The position numbers and the translations under genes are program-made. From NCBI GenBank assembly GCA_002509325.1, contig DADO01000027.1:5598-17004 (forward strand): 11,407 nt of DNA, read 5' to 3'. Every line of letters starts with the position of its first letter. Position 1 is the first letter of the stretch. The notes beneath the pieces are model-generated. The model saw only the letters and a program-made list of their open reading frames with translations. It ran no database searches and had not been told where the DNA came from. This stretch comes from Methanosarcina sp. UBA402 (GTDB taxonomy: Archaea > Halobacteriota > Methanosarcinia > Methanosarcinales > Methanosarcinaceae). Below, piece by piece: positions 1 to 6,740 of this stretch.

Positions 1-330
1 GGTTTTCTAGTTTTTTCTGATTTCCATGATTTCGTGGTTATAAGGCTTATACTAGATTTTCAGCACCCGACTTATAGATCCTCGAGTAAAAAAGGGGAAA
101 ATACCTGGTTTTAGGGGGTAAACGTCTGAGTCTAGGCATTACTAGAAAATCAATCATAATTTAGAAAAATTCTAATAGTAGGGAAATAGTTCTCAGATGT
201 AGCAAGGAAAATATTCTTAATGTATTTTTATTAAATGCGCCGTTATAAAAGGAGCTTTTTCTAATTAAGATTATACTTCTCCTCCATTCAGAGCTCTATT
301 CGGCAGAATATGATAATTTATTATAAAAAA
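1..330. other. AT-rich gene-free left flank
   Basis: I find no convincing gene here. The stretch is rich in A and T and has frequent stops in all frames. A frame open from the left edge to a TAG at 112-114 is short and protein-unlike. A small hairpin at 247-259 (AAAAG, loop GAG, CTTTT) followed by T could be a weak terminator for a plus-strand gene, but nothing upstream of it looks coding. Confidence 0.5.
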
Positions 331-331
331 T

Positions 332-343
332 CGAATTATATTA
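332..343 (+). promoter_or_regulatory. Candidate archaeal BRE/TATA promoter of the helicase-nuclease gene
   Basis: CGAATTATATTA reads as a purine-containing BRE followed by a TATA-like box. An archaeal start site about 25 bases downstream would fall near 365, leaving a leader of about 25 bases that contains AAAAGGGGCC at 371-380 ahead of the ATG at 391. A second AT-rich box at 349-358 would place the start of transcription almost on the ATG, so it fits less well. This is inference from spacing and composition only. Confidence 0.4.
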
Positions 344-390
344 ATGATAAATATATTTTCATGGTTATTTAAAAGGGGCCTGGTATTCTT

Positions 391-3300
391 ATGGTAGACG
401 TAGTTAAGGAATTGGAAGCACTAAGGCAGAATTTGCTTGATTTGTCCCTTCGAAATAATCTTCTCAATTACCGCCCTTCCCAGAGAAGGACCTTCTTAAT
501 TACAGGTCGAAAGCCGGGGGAAATTTACGAACTCTTTGTCCTCAAGGAAAAATCGATGAGGTTCAGGGCAAACGCCAGGCCCAGAAAAGGTGAGAAAACT
601 GAAAATGAGGAGGAAGACGGGGCTTCCGAGAAAGAAAACGGGCTTTTGAAAACAATAGGAAAAATCCTGGCGCCCGAAGAAATTAAAATCCAGGCTTCCC
701 GCTCCGACCTTTTCCTGGAAACTCCGGAAGACAGCGAAACCCTTAATAAAAAGCTTTTTTACGTCTTTAACCAGGCAAACTCCATTTTTGAAGAGCAGGG
801 TTATCCTGTGCTCTACCTTGTGCTGGGCTTGCTGCAGTGGAATGACAGTCGTTTGGGCGTAAAAAATCCGAAAGCTCCCCTTCTCCTTATCCCTGTTGAA
901 CTCAAACGCATAGGAAAAGCTCGGATTTTCAGCATTCAGTGGACTGGAGACGAGATCTTTACTTCAATTACCCTCCAGGCTAAAATGAAAGAGTTTGGAG
1001 TCCAGCTTCCTGAGTTTGAGATGCCTGAGGAAGCTGCAGGAATTGAGGAATATTTCAGGGCTGTATCCAGAGCAATTCATGGAAATAAGAACTGGAAGCT
1101 TCTTCCAGAGATCTGCCTTGACCTTTTTAACTTCAGGAAATTTGTCATGTATAAGGACCTTGACCCTGCAACTTGGCCTGAGGACATGTCTCCTGCCGAC
1201 CACCCCCTGATCCGGAAAGTCTTTAACCCTGAGGACCCCGAGTGCGAGACTTCAGGTTTCCTGGAAGGAGAGGTCGACCTGAAACTTTCAGCAAAAGACA
1301 CTTACCAGATAATGGATGCCGACTCCTCTCAGATCGCGGTCATTGAAGATGTAAAAGCCGGAAAAAATCTTGTTGTTGAGGGCCCGCCCGGAACCGGAAA
1401 GTCACAGACGATTGCAAATACAATTGCAGAACTTATGGCTCAGGGAAAAAGCGTACTTTTTGTAAGTGAAAAAATGGCTGCCCTTCAGGTTGTAAAGAGC
1501 AGGCTGGATTCAGCAGGCCTGGGAGAACTCTGCCTTGAGATCCACAGCAACCAGACCCGAAAAAAAGCCGTGCTTGAAGAACTGGAAAAAACCCTGAACC
1601 GTGAAGCTCCTGCCCCCATACGCTCTGACAGGGATCTCAATGAGCTCGAAAAGCTAAAACATGAACTCAACCAGTACGCCCTGTCCCTTGGGGAACCTGT
1701 GGGAAAACTCTATCCCAGCCTTTATACTCTCTATGGAATAAGAGAAAAGACAAGGGCTTATTTTGAGTCAAAAGGCCTGAAAATGCCCATTTACAAGTTT
1801 CAGGAACCTGAAATCTGGGAGCCTGAAACCTGGGCTGATGCAGAGGCTGTTCTGGAAAAATTGGGTCAGGTCCTTCCTTTCCTTGAACCGGTCCGGAAAA
1901 ATCCCTGGTATGGCTGTGAACCAGGACTTATACTGCCTGCTGATCTCGATGAAATTGAATCTCTTACAGGCGAATGCGCAGCTGCTTTTGAGGCGCTGGA
2001 AACGGCAATAAAAACCCTTAATGACCTCTCTGCAACCTCAAAGCCAGTCACACTTGTAGGAATTACAACTGTAATCGATGCCGCAAGGTTCGTTGGGAAC
2101 TCAAAGCCTCTGCCTGAAAGAATGCTTCAGAATCCTGAATGGGAATCCGGGACCTCAAGAACCGAGGCAGATATTCTGGTTTCGAAACTCAGGCAGTATA
2201 TAGAGCTCAAAACCTTTGTGGACAAAACCTTTCACCCTGCAATCTTTGACCTTGACACCTCTAAATTCGAGGAACTTTCAGGCAACCTCATAAAACTTTT
2301 AAACCCAAAGTACAGGAAACTCAAGAAAGAGATTTCAGCCTGCTATCTCTCAGGAGTGCCTTTCAGGGACAGTAAAATCCTGCTTGACCTGGCCTCCCTT
2401 TCCGAATTTGAAGCCCACAGGCTGGAGCTTGAAAATTCGGACGCAAAAGGCAAAAAATACTTTGGGGATTACTGGAAAGGCTTTGAAAGCGATCCTGTCC
2501 TCCTTGAGGAGTACAGCCAATGGATAATTCTCTTCCTGAAGTACTTGGAAGAAGGTATTCTGACGGAGAGGAGTTTCAAGCTCATAGGAGCTGGAATTGG
2601 CAGCGCTGCCCTCGAATCCGCAGCCAGCCGCATACTGGCTGCAAAGCAGGAGTTTCTGGAGACATTTAAGAAAGTTGGGGCTCGTATAGGCGCAGATTTT
2701 GGAAAAATGTTCGGAAACGGTCTGGAAAGCACAAAACTCAGCGCGTTAAAATCCTGTGTTACCAGGTGGAAAAACGAGACTTCATCCCTGGTATTCTGGA
2801 GCCAGTATCTGGGATACAGGCAAGCCTGCCTGGAAACAAAGGCAGCACCTATGATGGAAGACCTTGAATCTGGAAAAATCACAGTATGTGATGCAATCCC
2901 TGCTTTTGAAGGCAACTATGCCGAAATCCTCCTGAATCGTGCCTTCAGGGAGAGACCTGCCCTTTCTACTTTCATCCGGGAACTCCACGAAGGCAAGCTT
3001 GGCAAGTTCAGGGAACTCGACAGAAAGGTCCTTCTGGAAAACAAAAAAAGGATAATCTGTTCATCTTATGATAATGCTCCAAAATTAACATCAGGCGCGT
3101 CAAGAGCTTCGGAAGCAGGCATTCTTCTCAATGAATTCAACAGGAAAAGAGGGCATATGCCCATCCGCACCCTTATGAAAAAAGCAGGCGGGCTGATCCA
3201 GAAGATCAAGCCCTGTTTCCTTATGAGCCCGCTTTCCATTGCCCAATATCTTGACCCAAGGAGCACCCGTTTTGATGTAATTATTTTTGACGAAGCCAGC

Positions 3301-5904
3301 CAGGTCAGGCCCGAAGATGCAGTTGGAGCTCTCCTGCGCGGAAAACAGGTCGTAGTAATGGGGGATTCAAAACAGCTTCCTCCAACAAATTTTTTCGATA
3401 CCGTGCTTGACTCTCCTGAGAGTGAACCAGATGACTATATTACAGCCGGAGATATAGAAAGTATCCTGAATGTGTGCAAGCGCAGTTTCCCGATAAAGAT
3501 TTTGCGCTGGCACTACAGGAGCAGGCATGAGTCTTTGATTGCGATTTCAAACCAGGAATTTTATGATAACCGGCTCTATGTTTTTCCCTCCCCAATGCAG
3601 AATGATGAAAAGTTGGGGCTTAAATTCGTGCATCTTCCGGATGCGGTTTATGACAGGGGAAAAAGCGGAGCAAACCTTGTAGAAGCAAGGGCAGTTGCAA
3701 AGGCGGTTTTTGATCACTTCAGCAGGCATCCGGATAAAAGCCTCGGGATCGGGACTTTTAATGTAAAGCAGCAGGAAGCTATCTTAGAAGAAATAGAAGT
3801 CCTTCTTAAAGAAAATCCGGGATTTGACCTCAATCTGGGAAACGAGAGAGGTGAGCACTTTTTTGTTAAAAATCTTGAGACTATCCAGGGCGATGAAAGG
3901 GATGTAATACTGCTCAGTGTAGGTTTCGGCTTTGACGGCAGCCGAAAACTTTCCCTTAACTTTGGTCCGCTTAACCGTGAAGGAGGGGAAAGGCGCCTTA
4001 ATGTTCTTATTACGCGGGCAAGGGAAAAATGCATTGTTTTTGCAAATTTTACATCAAGGGACCTGCACCTGGAAGAAAACTCAGCTTTCGGACTTCGAGC
4101 TCTCAAAGTCTTCCTTGAGTTTGCAGAGAGCGGCAGGCTTCCCTCCCCTGCATACAGCAAAGAAGTCATCGATTCGCCTTTCGAAGAAGCAATCTCCAAG
4201 TTCCTGGAAGAAAACGGCTGCGAAGTCCACAGGCAGATCGGCTGTGCAGGGTACAGGCTCGACCTTGCAGTCCCTGACCCGGTCCATCCAGGGCGATATG
4301 TACTTGGAATTGCGTGCGATGGAGCAAGCTATTATTCCTTACCTGTTGCACGGGACCGCGACCGCCTGCGCCAGCAGGTACTCGAAGGGCTGGGCTGGAA
4401 GATCTACAGGGTCTGGTCAACAGACTGGTATCTGCATCCGAAAGAGAGCAGGGGAAAGCTGCTTGAAGCTGTGAAAGGGGCTATAAAGCAGGCAAAAGCA
4501 CAGGCAAAATCCGAAACTAAACTCGATGTTCCGACAATAAACGAGCCGTATGCCTGGGCTGGTCCCGAGAACCGAAATCCTTCTGGAAAGTTATCCAGTG
4601 CAGGAAAGTTACCCAGTTCTTCTGAAGATCCGGATATACCCGCATTTTCAACTTCGCCTGCAGGGAGGATGGAGAGCAAAGGCAGTGAAGGCCTCAAAAC
4701 TGGTTTTTATGACAGAACCTCCCTTTCGGAAGCTTTTGAAGCTGAAATTCTTACAGAGGCTTCCTTTGGAGCCGAAGTTAAAGAACCTTACTCAGGCAAT
4801 TTCTTTAAACTGAATGAGGGGCTTACACCCTCTTCAGATACGGATTTCCTGCCAGAAATGGCTTTAAAAACTGAGTCAATGGCTCTGGTAGCTGATGAGA
4901 ATTCTCGCAAGAAGCCTGTAAGAAGGTCAGGAAAATCAAAAATTCTTAAATTCAACGCAGAACCCTGCTCTGAAGAGGAAGAAATTGAACTCATACCTGA
5001 ACCTGAGCCTGAGAAAGTGAGTTTTTTCCAGGCTTACCCTGAGATTGATTTCAGTGCAGGCCCTGAGATGAAAAAGAAGCGCAAGCGACTTAATGAATTT
5101 GCATATATTTATGGTTCAGGAGACAATTTCGAACCTGAGCCTGACTCCGAAGAAGACAATTATGATAATTATGCAGGCGAGGAAGACAGTTACGCAGGCG
5201 AGGAAGACAGTTACGCAGGTAGTTGGGATTATGCAGGTAGTGAAAGTTGGGATTTGGAACCTGAGGCGGAGCCAAAAATCAAATCTGCAGTTGAATCTGC
5301 AATTGAGCCTGACCCAGAAAAACTGCCTGAAAAACCCAATTCGCTGGAAACTACTGTCCCCCTTTACCAGGCCTGCCAATCCTCAGGGCTTCCGCAATCA
5401 GGAGATCTTTCTGAAGTTTCAGATAAGCAGCTTGTGGAAGCGATTACACGGATTATAGAATGTGAAGGTCCTATTCATGCGGAACTCCTACTGCAGCAGA
5501 TAAAATCACATGCAGGAATTCCCCGCATGTTCGGGAAGATAAAGCAGCGGATATTTAATATTGCAGCTCTTGCCGAAAGCTCCGGGAAAATCCGGGTCAA
5601 AGGCGAGTTCTACTGGCCAGTTTCAGAACCTGTCAGTCTACTGCGCAGACGTGATGGGGAGGTATCTGTAAAAATCGAATGGATCTGTGACGAGGAAATA
5701 AAAGAAGCTATTCGTTTTGTCCTGAACAGCCAGTATTCAACCCCTCTTGAAGACCTGATTGTTCAGGCATCAAGAGTTCTCGGGATAAAAAGTACACGCA
5801 AAAATACCAGGGAAAGGATTGAAAAACTAGTCCTGTCAGGAATAGAAAATAGTGAGTTGACCGTTCTGCCCAACAAAATGATTTATTTCGCTGAGTCTGA
5901 CTGA
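391..5904 (+). CDS. DUF4011 / SF1 helicase / Vsr-like nuclease (MTES_1575) / DUF3320 protein, Hhe-like antiviral candidate
   Basis: This 1837-residue protein is a predicted ATP-driven DNA or RNA translocase fused to a nuclease. A DUF4011 segment opens it (about 1-290; LRQNLLDLSLRNNLLNY). Helicase motifs follow: Q314, Walker A GPPGTGKS (331-338), motif Ia (355-359), then a long helical insertion. Next come Walker B FDEASQ (966-971), GDSKQLPPT (991-999), HYRSRHE (1041-1047), TIQGDERD (1164-1171) and LNVLITRAR (1203-1211), so the ATPase looks intact. A PD-(D/E)XK-type domain lies at about 1262-1350 (D1291, CDG at 1309-1311, WSTDW at 1342-1346). An acidic, low-complexity linker (about 1370-1670) leads to DUF3320-like repeats (about 1678-1835). 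The ATG is the first in this frame, because an upstream ATG at 361 meets a TAA at 370-372. This architecture was reported as the single-gene phage-defence system Hhe. Defence here is inferred, and the nuclease position expected to be Glu is Ala1308. Confidence 0.88.
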   Translation: MVDVVKELEALRQNLLDLSLRNNLLNYRPSQRRTFLITGRKPGEIYELFVLKEKSMRFRANARPRKGEKTENEEEDGASEKENGLLKTIGKILAPEEIKIQASRSDLFLETPEDSETLNKKLFYVFNQANSIFEEQGYPVLYLVLGLLQWNDSRLGVKNPKAPLLLIPVELKRIGKARIFSIQWTGDEIFTSITLQAKMKEFGVQLPEFEMPEEAAGIEEYFRAVSRAIHGNKNWKLLPEICLDLFNFRKFVMYKDLDPATWPEDMSPADHPLIRKVFNPEDPECETSGFLEGEVDLKLSAKDTYQIMDADSSQIAVIEDVKAGKNLVVEGPPGTGKSQTIANTIAELMAQGKSVLFVSEKMAALQVVKSRLDSAGLGELCLEIHSNQTRKKAVLEELEKTLNREAPAPIRSDRDLNELEKLKHELNQYALSLGEPVGKLYPSLYTLYGIREKTRAYFESKGLKMPIYKFQEPEIWEPETWADAEAVLEKLGQVLPFLEPVRKNPWYGCEPGLILPADLDEIESLTGECAAAFEALETAIKTLNDLSATSKPVTLVGITTVIDAARFVGNSKPLPERMLQNPEWESGTSRTEADILVSKLRQYIELKTFVDKTFHPAIFDLDTSKFEELSGNLIKLLNPKYRKLKKEISACYLSGVPFRDSKILLDLASLSEFEAHRLELENSDAKGKKYFGDYWKGFESDPVLLEEYSQWIILFLKYLEEGILTERSFKLIGAGIGSAALESAASRILAAKQEFLETFKKVGARIGADFGKMFGNGLESTKLSALKSCVTRWKNETSSLVFWSQYLGYRQACLETKAAPMMEDLESGKITVCDAIPAFEGNYAEILLNRAFRERPALSTFIRELHEGKLGKFRELDRKVLLENKKRIICSSYDNAPKLTSGASRASEAGILLNEFNRKRGHMPIRTLMKKAGGLIQKIKPCFLMSPLSIAQYLDPRSTRFDVIIFDEASQVRPEDAVGALLRGKQVVVMGDSKQLPPTNFFDTVLDSPESEPDDYITAGDIESILNVCKRSFPIKILRWHYRSRHESLIAISNQEFYDNRLYVFPSPMQNDEKLGLKFVHLPDAVYDRGKSGANLVEARAVAKAVFDHFSRHPDKSLGIGTFNVKQQEAILEEIEVLLKENPGFDLNLGNERGEHFFVKNLETIQGDERDVILLSVGFGFDGSRKLSLNFGPLNREGGERRLNVLITRAREKCIVFANFTSRDLHLEENSAFGLRALKVFLEFAESGRLPSPAYSKEVIDSPFEEAISKFLEENGCEVHRQIGCAGYRLDLAVPDPVHPGRYVLGIACDGASYYSLPVARDRDRLRQQVLEGLGWKIYRVWSTDWYLHPKESRGKLLEAVKGAIKQAKAQAKSETKLDVPTINEPYAWAGPENRNPSGKLSSAGKLPSSSEDPDIPAFSTSPAGRMESKGSEGLKTGFYDRTSLSEAFEAEILTEASFGAEVKEPYSGNFFKLNEGLTPSSDTDFLPEMALKTESMALVADENSRKKPVRRSGKSKILKFNAEPCSEEEEIELIPEPEPEKVSFFQAYPEIDFSAGPEMKKKRKRLNEFAYIYGSGDNFEPEPDSEEDNYDNYAGEEDSYAGEEDSYAGSWDYAGSESWDLEPEAEPKIKSAVESAIEPDPEKLPEKPNSLETTVPLYQACQSSGLPQSGDLSEVSDKQLVEAITRIIECEGPIHAELLLQQIKSHAGIPRMFGKIKQRIFNIAALAESSGKIRVKGEFYWPVSEPVSLLRRRDGEVSVKIEWICDEEIKEAIRFVLNSQYSTPLEDLIVQASRVLGIKSTRKNTRERIEKLVLSGIENSELTVLPNKMIYFAESD
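5170..5253 (+). repeat. 21-base in-frame repeats in the acidic linker of the helicase-nuclease
   Basis: Two perfect-length 21-base units (5170-5190 and 5191-5211, one base different) encode YAGEEDS twice. Degenerate copies follow (YAGSWD, YAGSESWD). The repeat preserves frame and lies in a disordered, Glu/Asp/Ser-rich linker between the nuclease and the C-terminal DUF3320 domains. It probably arose by slippage and tunes linker length or charge rather than catalysis. Confidence 0.8.
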
Positions 5905-5924
5905 ATGCCTTACATATCCTGAAC

Positions 5925-5949
5925 AGGGGAAGCTTGAATTTCTTCCCCT
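5925..5949 (+). terminator. Hairpin after the helicase-nuclease gene, candidate terminator
   Basis: A perfect 8-base-pair stem, AGGGGAAG at 5925-5932 and CTTCCCCT at 5942-5949, encloses a 9-base loop, starting 21 bases after the stop codon. Loosely T-rich sequence continues on the plus strand to about 6007, as archaeal terminators favour. The same hairpin lies about 60 bases past the end of pdaD on the other strand but has no T run on that side, so it suits the plus-strand gene better. Confidence 0.45.
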
Positions 5950-6007
5950 TAGCTCTTTAAAGGATAGTTTCTTTAAGCTTCTTTAATTTACTTTTCTTAA
6001 TTCATTT

Positions 6008-6553
6008 TCATTTTGTAATGAAGACCATTGCAGCTACAACCGTAGTCCATTTTCCGTCCTTGTCGCCTTTTGCGGTCTGGCAAATATGGTACGTGTCAAA
6101 GATATGTCCACTTGCCTTGTAGACTTGTTCTCTCTCATGCCACGCCATTTCCGCATCAAACTCTATGCCAAGGGTGGTTGCAAGCATGGTTGCTGCAAGG
6201 TCTTCAGCATATTCTCCTGCAATAATTTCTTCTTCTCCAAAAGAGTGGTGTTCAGAAATATATCCATAGTTCTCTTCATTTACAGGAACTGCAGTTCCTA
6301 TAGCCGAAGCCATTAAACGATGAGGCTCGTTAGTATCGTTCCTTGCAAGTACACAATAAACAATGGCACCTGGCTTCAACTCTAAGAGTCCTTCTTCTCT
6401 AGGCACTAGTTTGCAATTGGGAGGCAGAATGCTCGAAACACTTACAATGTTGTATTTCTCTATTTTTGCAGCCCTTAGCGCAAGTTCAAAGGATGCCAAT
6501 CTGTCTTTGTGTACCCCGGTACCCTTTGTCAAAAATGCTTTTCTTGGGATCAT
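6008..6553 (-). CDS. pdaD: Pyruvoyl-dependent arginine decarboxylase (PdaD)
   Basis: This 181-residue cytosolic enzyme converts arginine to agmatine and CO2, the first step of polyamine synthesis in methanogens. It needs no pyridoxal phosphate: the proenzyme cuts itself between two serines and the second becomes the pyruvoyl group. The site is clear here as VSVSSILPPNC, with cleavage predicted between Ser40 and Ser41, giving a 40-residue beta chain and a 141-residue alpha chain. Family-typical segments follow: ELKPG (58-62), a GYISEHHSFGEEE stretch with Glu101 likely catalytic, and a C-terminal WTTVVAAMVF. The length is normal for the family (about 160-190). A strong AAGGAG (6559-6564) stands 5 bases before the ATG and fixes the start. 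The start codon overlaps the stop of a small upstream ORF (ATGA). The gene converges on the helicase-nuclease. Confidence 0.96.
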   Translation of the reverse strand: MIPRKAFLTKGTGVHKDRLASFELALRAAKIEKYNIVSVSSILPPNCKLVPREEGLLELKPGAIVYCVLARNDTNEPHRLMASAIGTAVPVNEENYGYISEHHSFGEEEIIAGEYAEDLAATMLATTLGIEFDAEMAWHEREQVYKASGHIFDTYHICQTAKGDKDGKWTTVVAAMVFITK

Positions 6554-6660
6554 GTTAACTCCTTAAGGGATTTATGCATCTGCTGTGCAGTTTTATGCAT
6601 CTGCTGCGCAATTTCCATTGTATGAGCAACCAATACGCAAATAAGTAAGTCAAACTTCAT
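6550..6660 (-). CDS. Possible 36-residue leader ORF overlapping the pdaD start
   Basis: On the minus strand an ATG at 6660 opens a 36-codon frame whose TGA overlaps the pdaD ATG as ATGA. The frame is bounded by a TAA directly before its ATG. The peptide begins MKFDLLICVLVAHTM and continues with an internal repeat AQQMHKT-AQQMHKS, encoded by two 21-base units, so the period is a whole number of codons. The pdaD Shine-Dalgarno site lies inside this frame, which would suit translational coupling. No Shine-Dalgarno site precedes its own ATG. A TATA-like box about 25 bases upstream would give a nearly leaderless transcript. I recognise no family. Chance remains a real alternative, because a frame this short is often open. 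Confidence 0.35.
   Translation of the reverse strand: MKFDLLICVLVAHTMEIAQQMHKTAQQMHKSLKELT
6571..6611. repeat. Two tandem 21-base repeats before pdaD
   Basis: TTTATGCATCTGCTGTGCAG at 6571-6590 is repeated as TTTATGCATCTGCTGCGCAA at 6592-6611, with a period of 21 bases and 18 of 20 positions the same. The pair lies in the pdaD leader, just upstream of its ribosome binding site. It could be a regulatory site or part of the small leader ORF. Confidence 0.8.
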
Positions 6661-6673
6661 TTAGTGGTAAGCT

Positions 6674-6694
6674 GGACTATTGGGCTTATAGTCC
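6674..6694 (-). promoter_or_regulatory. Candidate TATA box inside an inverted repeat, upstream of pdaD
   Basis: GGACTAT at 6674-6680 and ATAGTCC at 6688-6694 form a perfect 7-base inverted repeat around a 7-base centre. On the minus strand the right arm overlaps CTATAAG (TATAAG at 6690-6685), a TATA-like box about 25 bases before the leader-ORF ATG. A dyad over a TATA box is the usual geometry for a repressor operator in archaea. No regulator is identified, so both promoter and operator are inferred. Confidence 0.35.
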
Positions 6695-6740
6695 TGCTTT
6701 CATGCTTCAAACGTACACTAGGGTTATGAACTTTATCCTA

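Noticed and set aside
1..114. Frame open from the left edge, ending at a TAG
   Set aside because: Its 37 codons in AT-rich DNA show no recognisable motif and no terminator directly follows, so chance explains it.
1..151. Inverted repeat GGTTTTCTAGT (1-11) and ACTAGAAAATC (141-151), possible insertion-sequence ends
   Set aside because: Only 10 of 11 bases match in AT-rich DNA, the enclosed 130 bases hold no transposase, and no target-site duplication can be seen at the window edge.
3714..4199. Antisense ORF of 161 codons within the helicase gene
   Set aside because: It lies opposite the conserved helicase motifs, its protein is Ser/Arg/Leu-rich and unlike a fold, and the sense frame is strongly supported.
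3932..4474. Second plus-strand frame of 180 codons within the helicase gene
   Set aside because: It overlaps helicase motif VI and the nuclease domain out of frame, and the peptide has no recognisable features.
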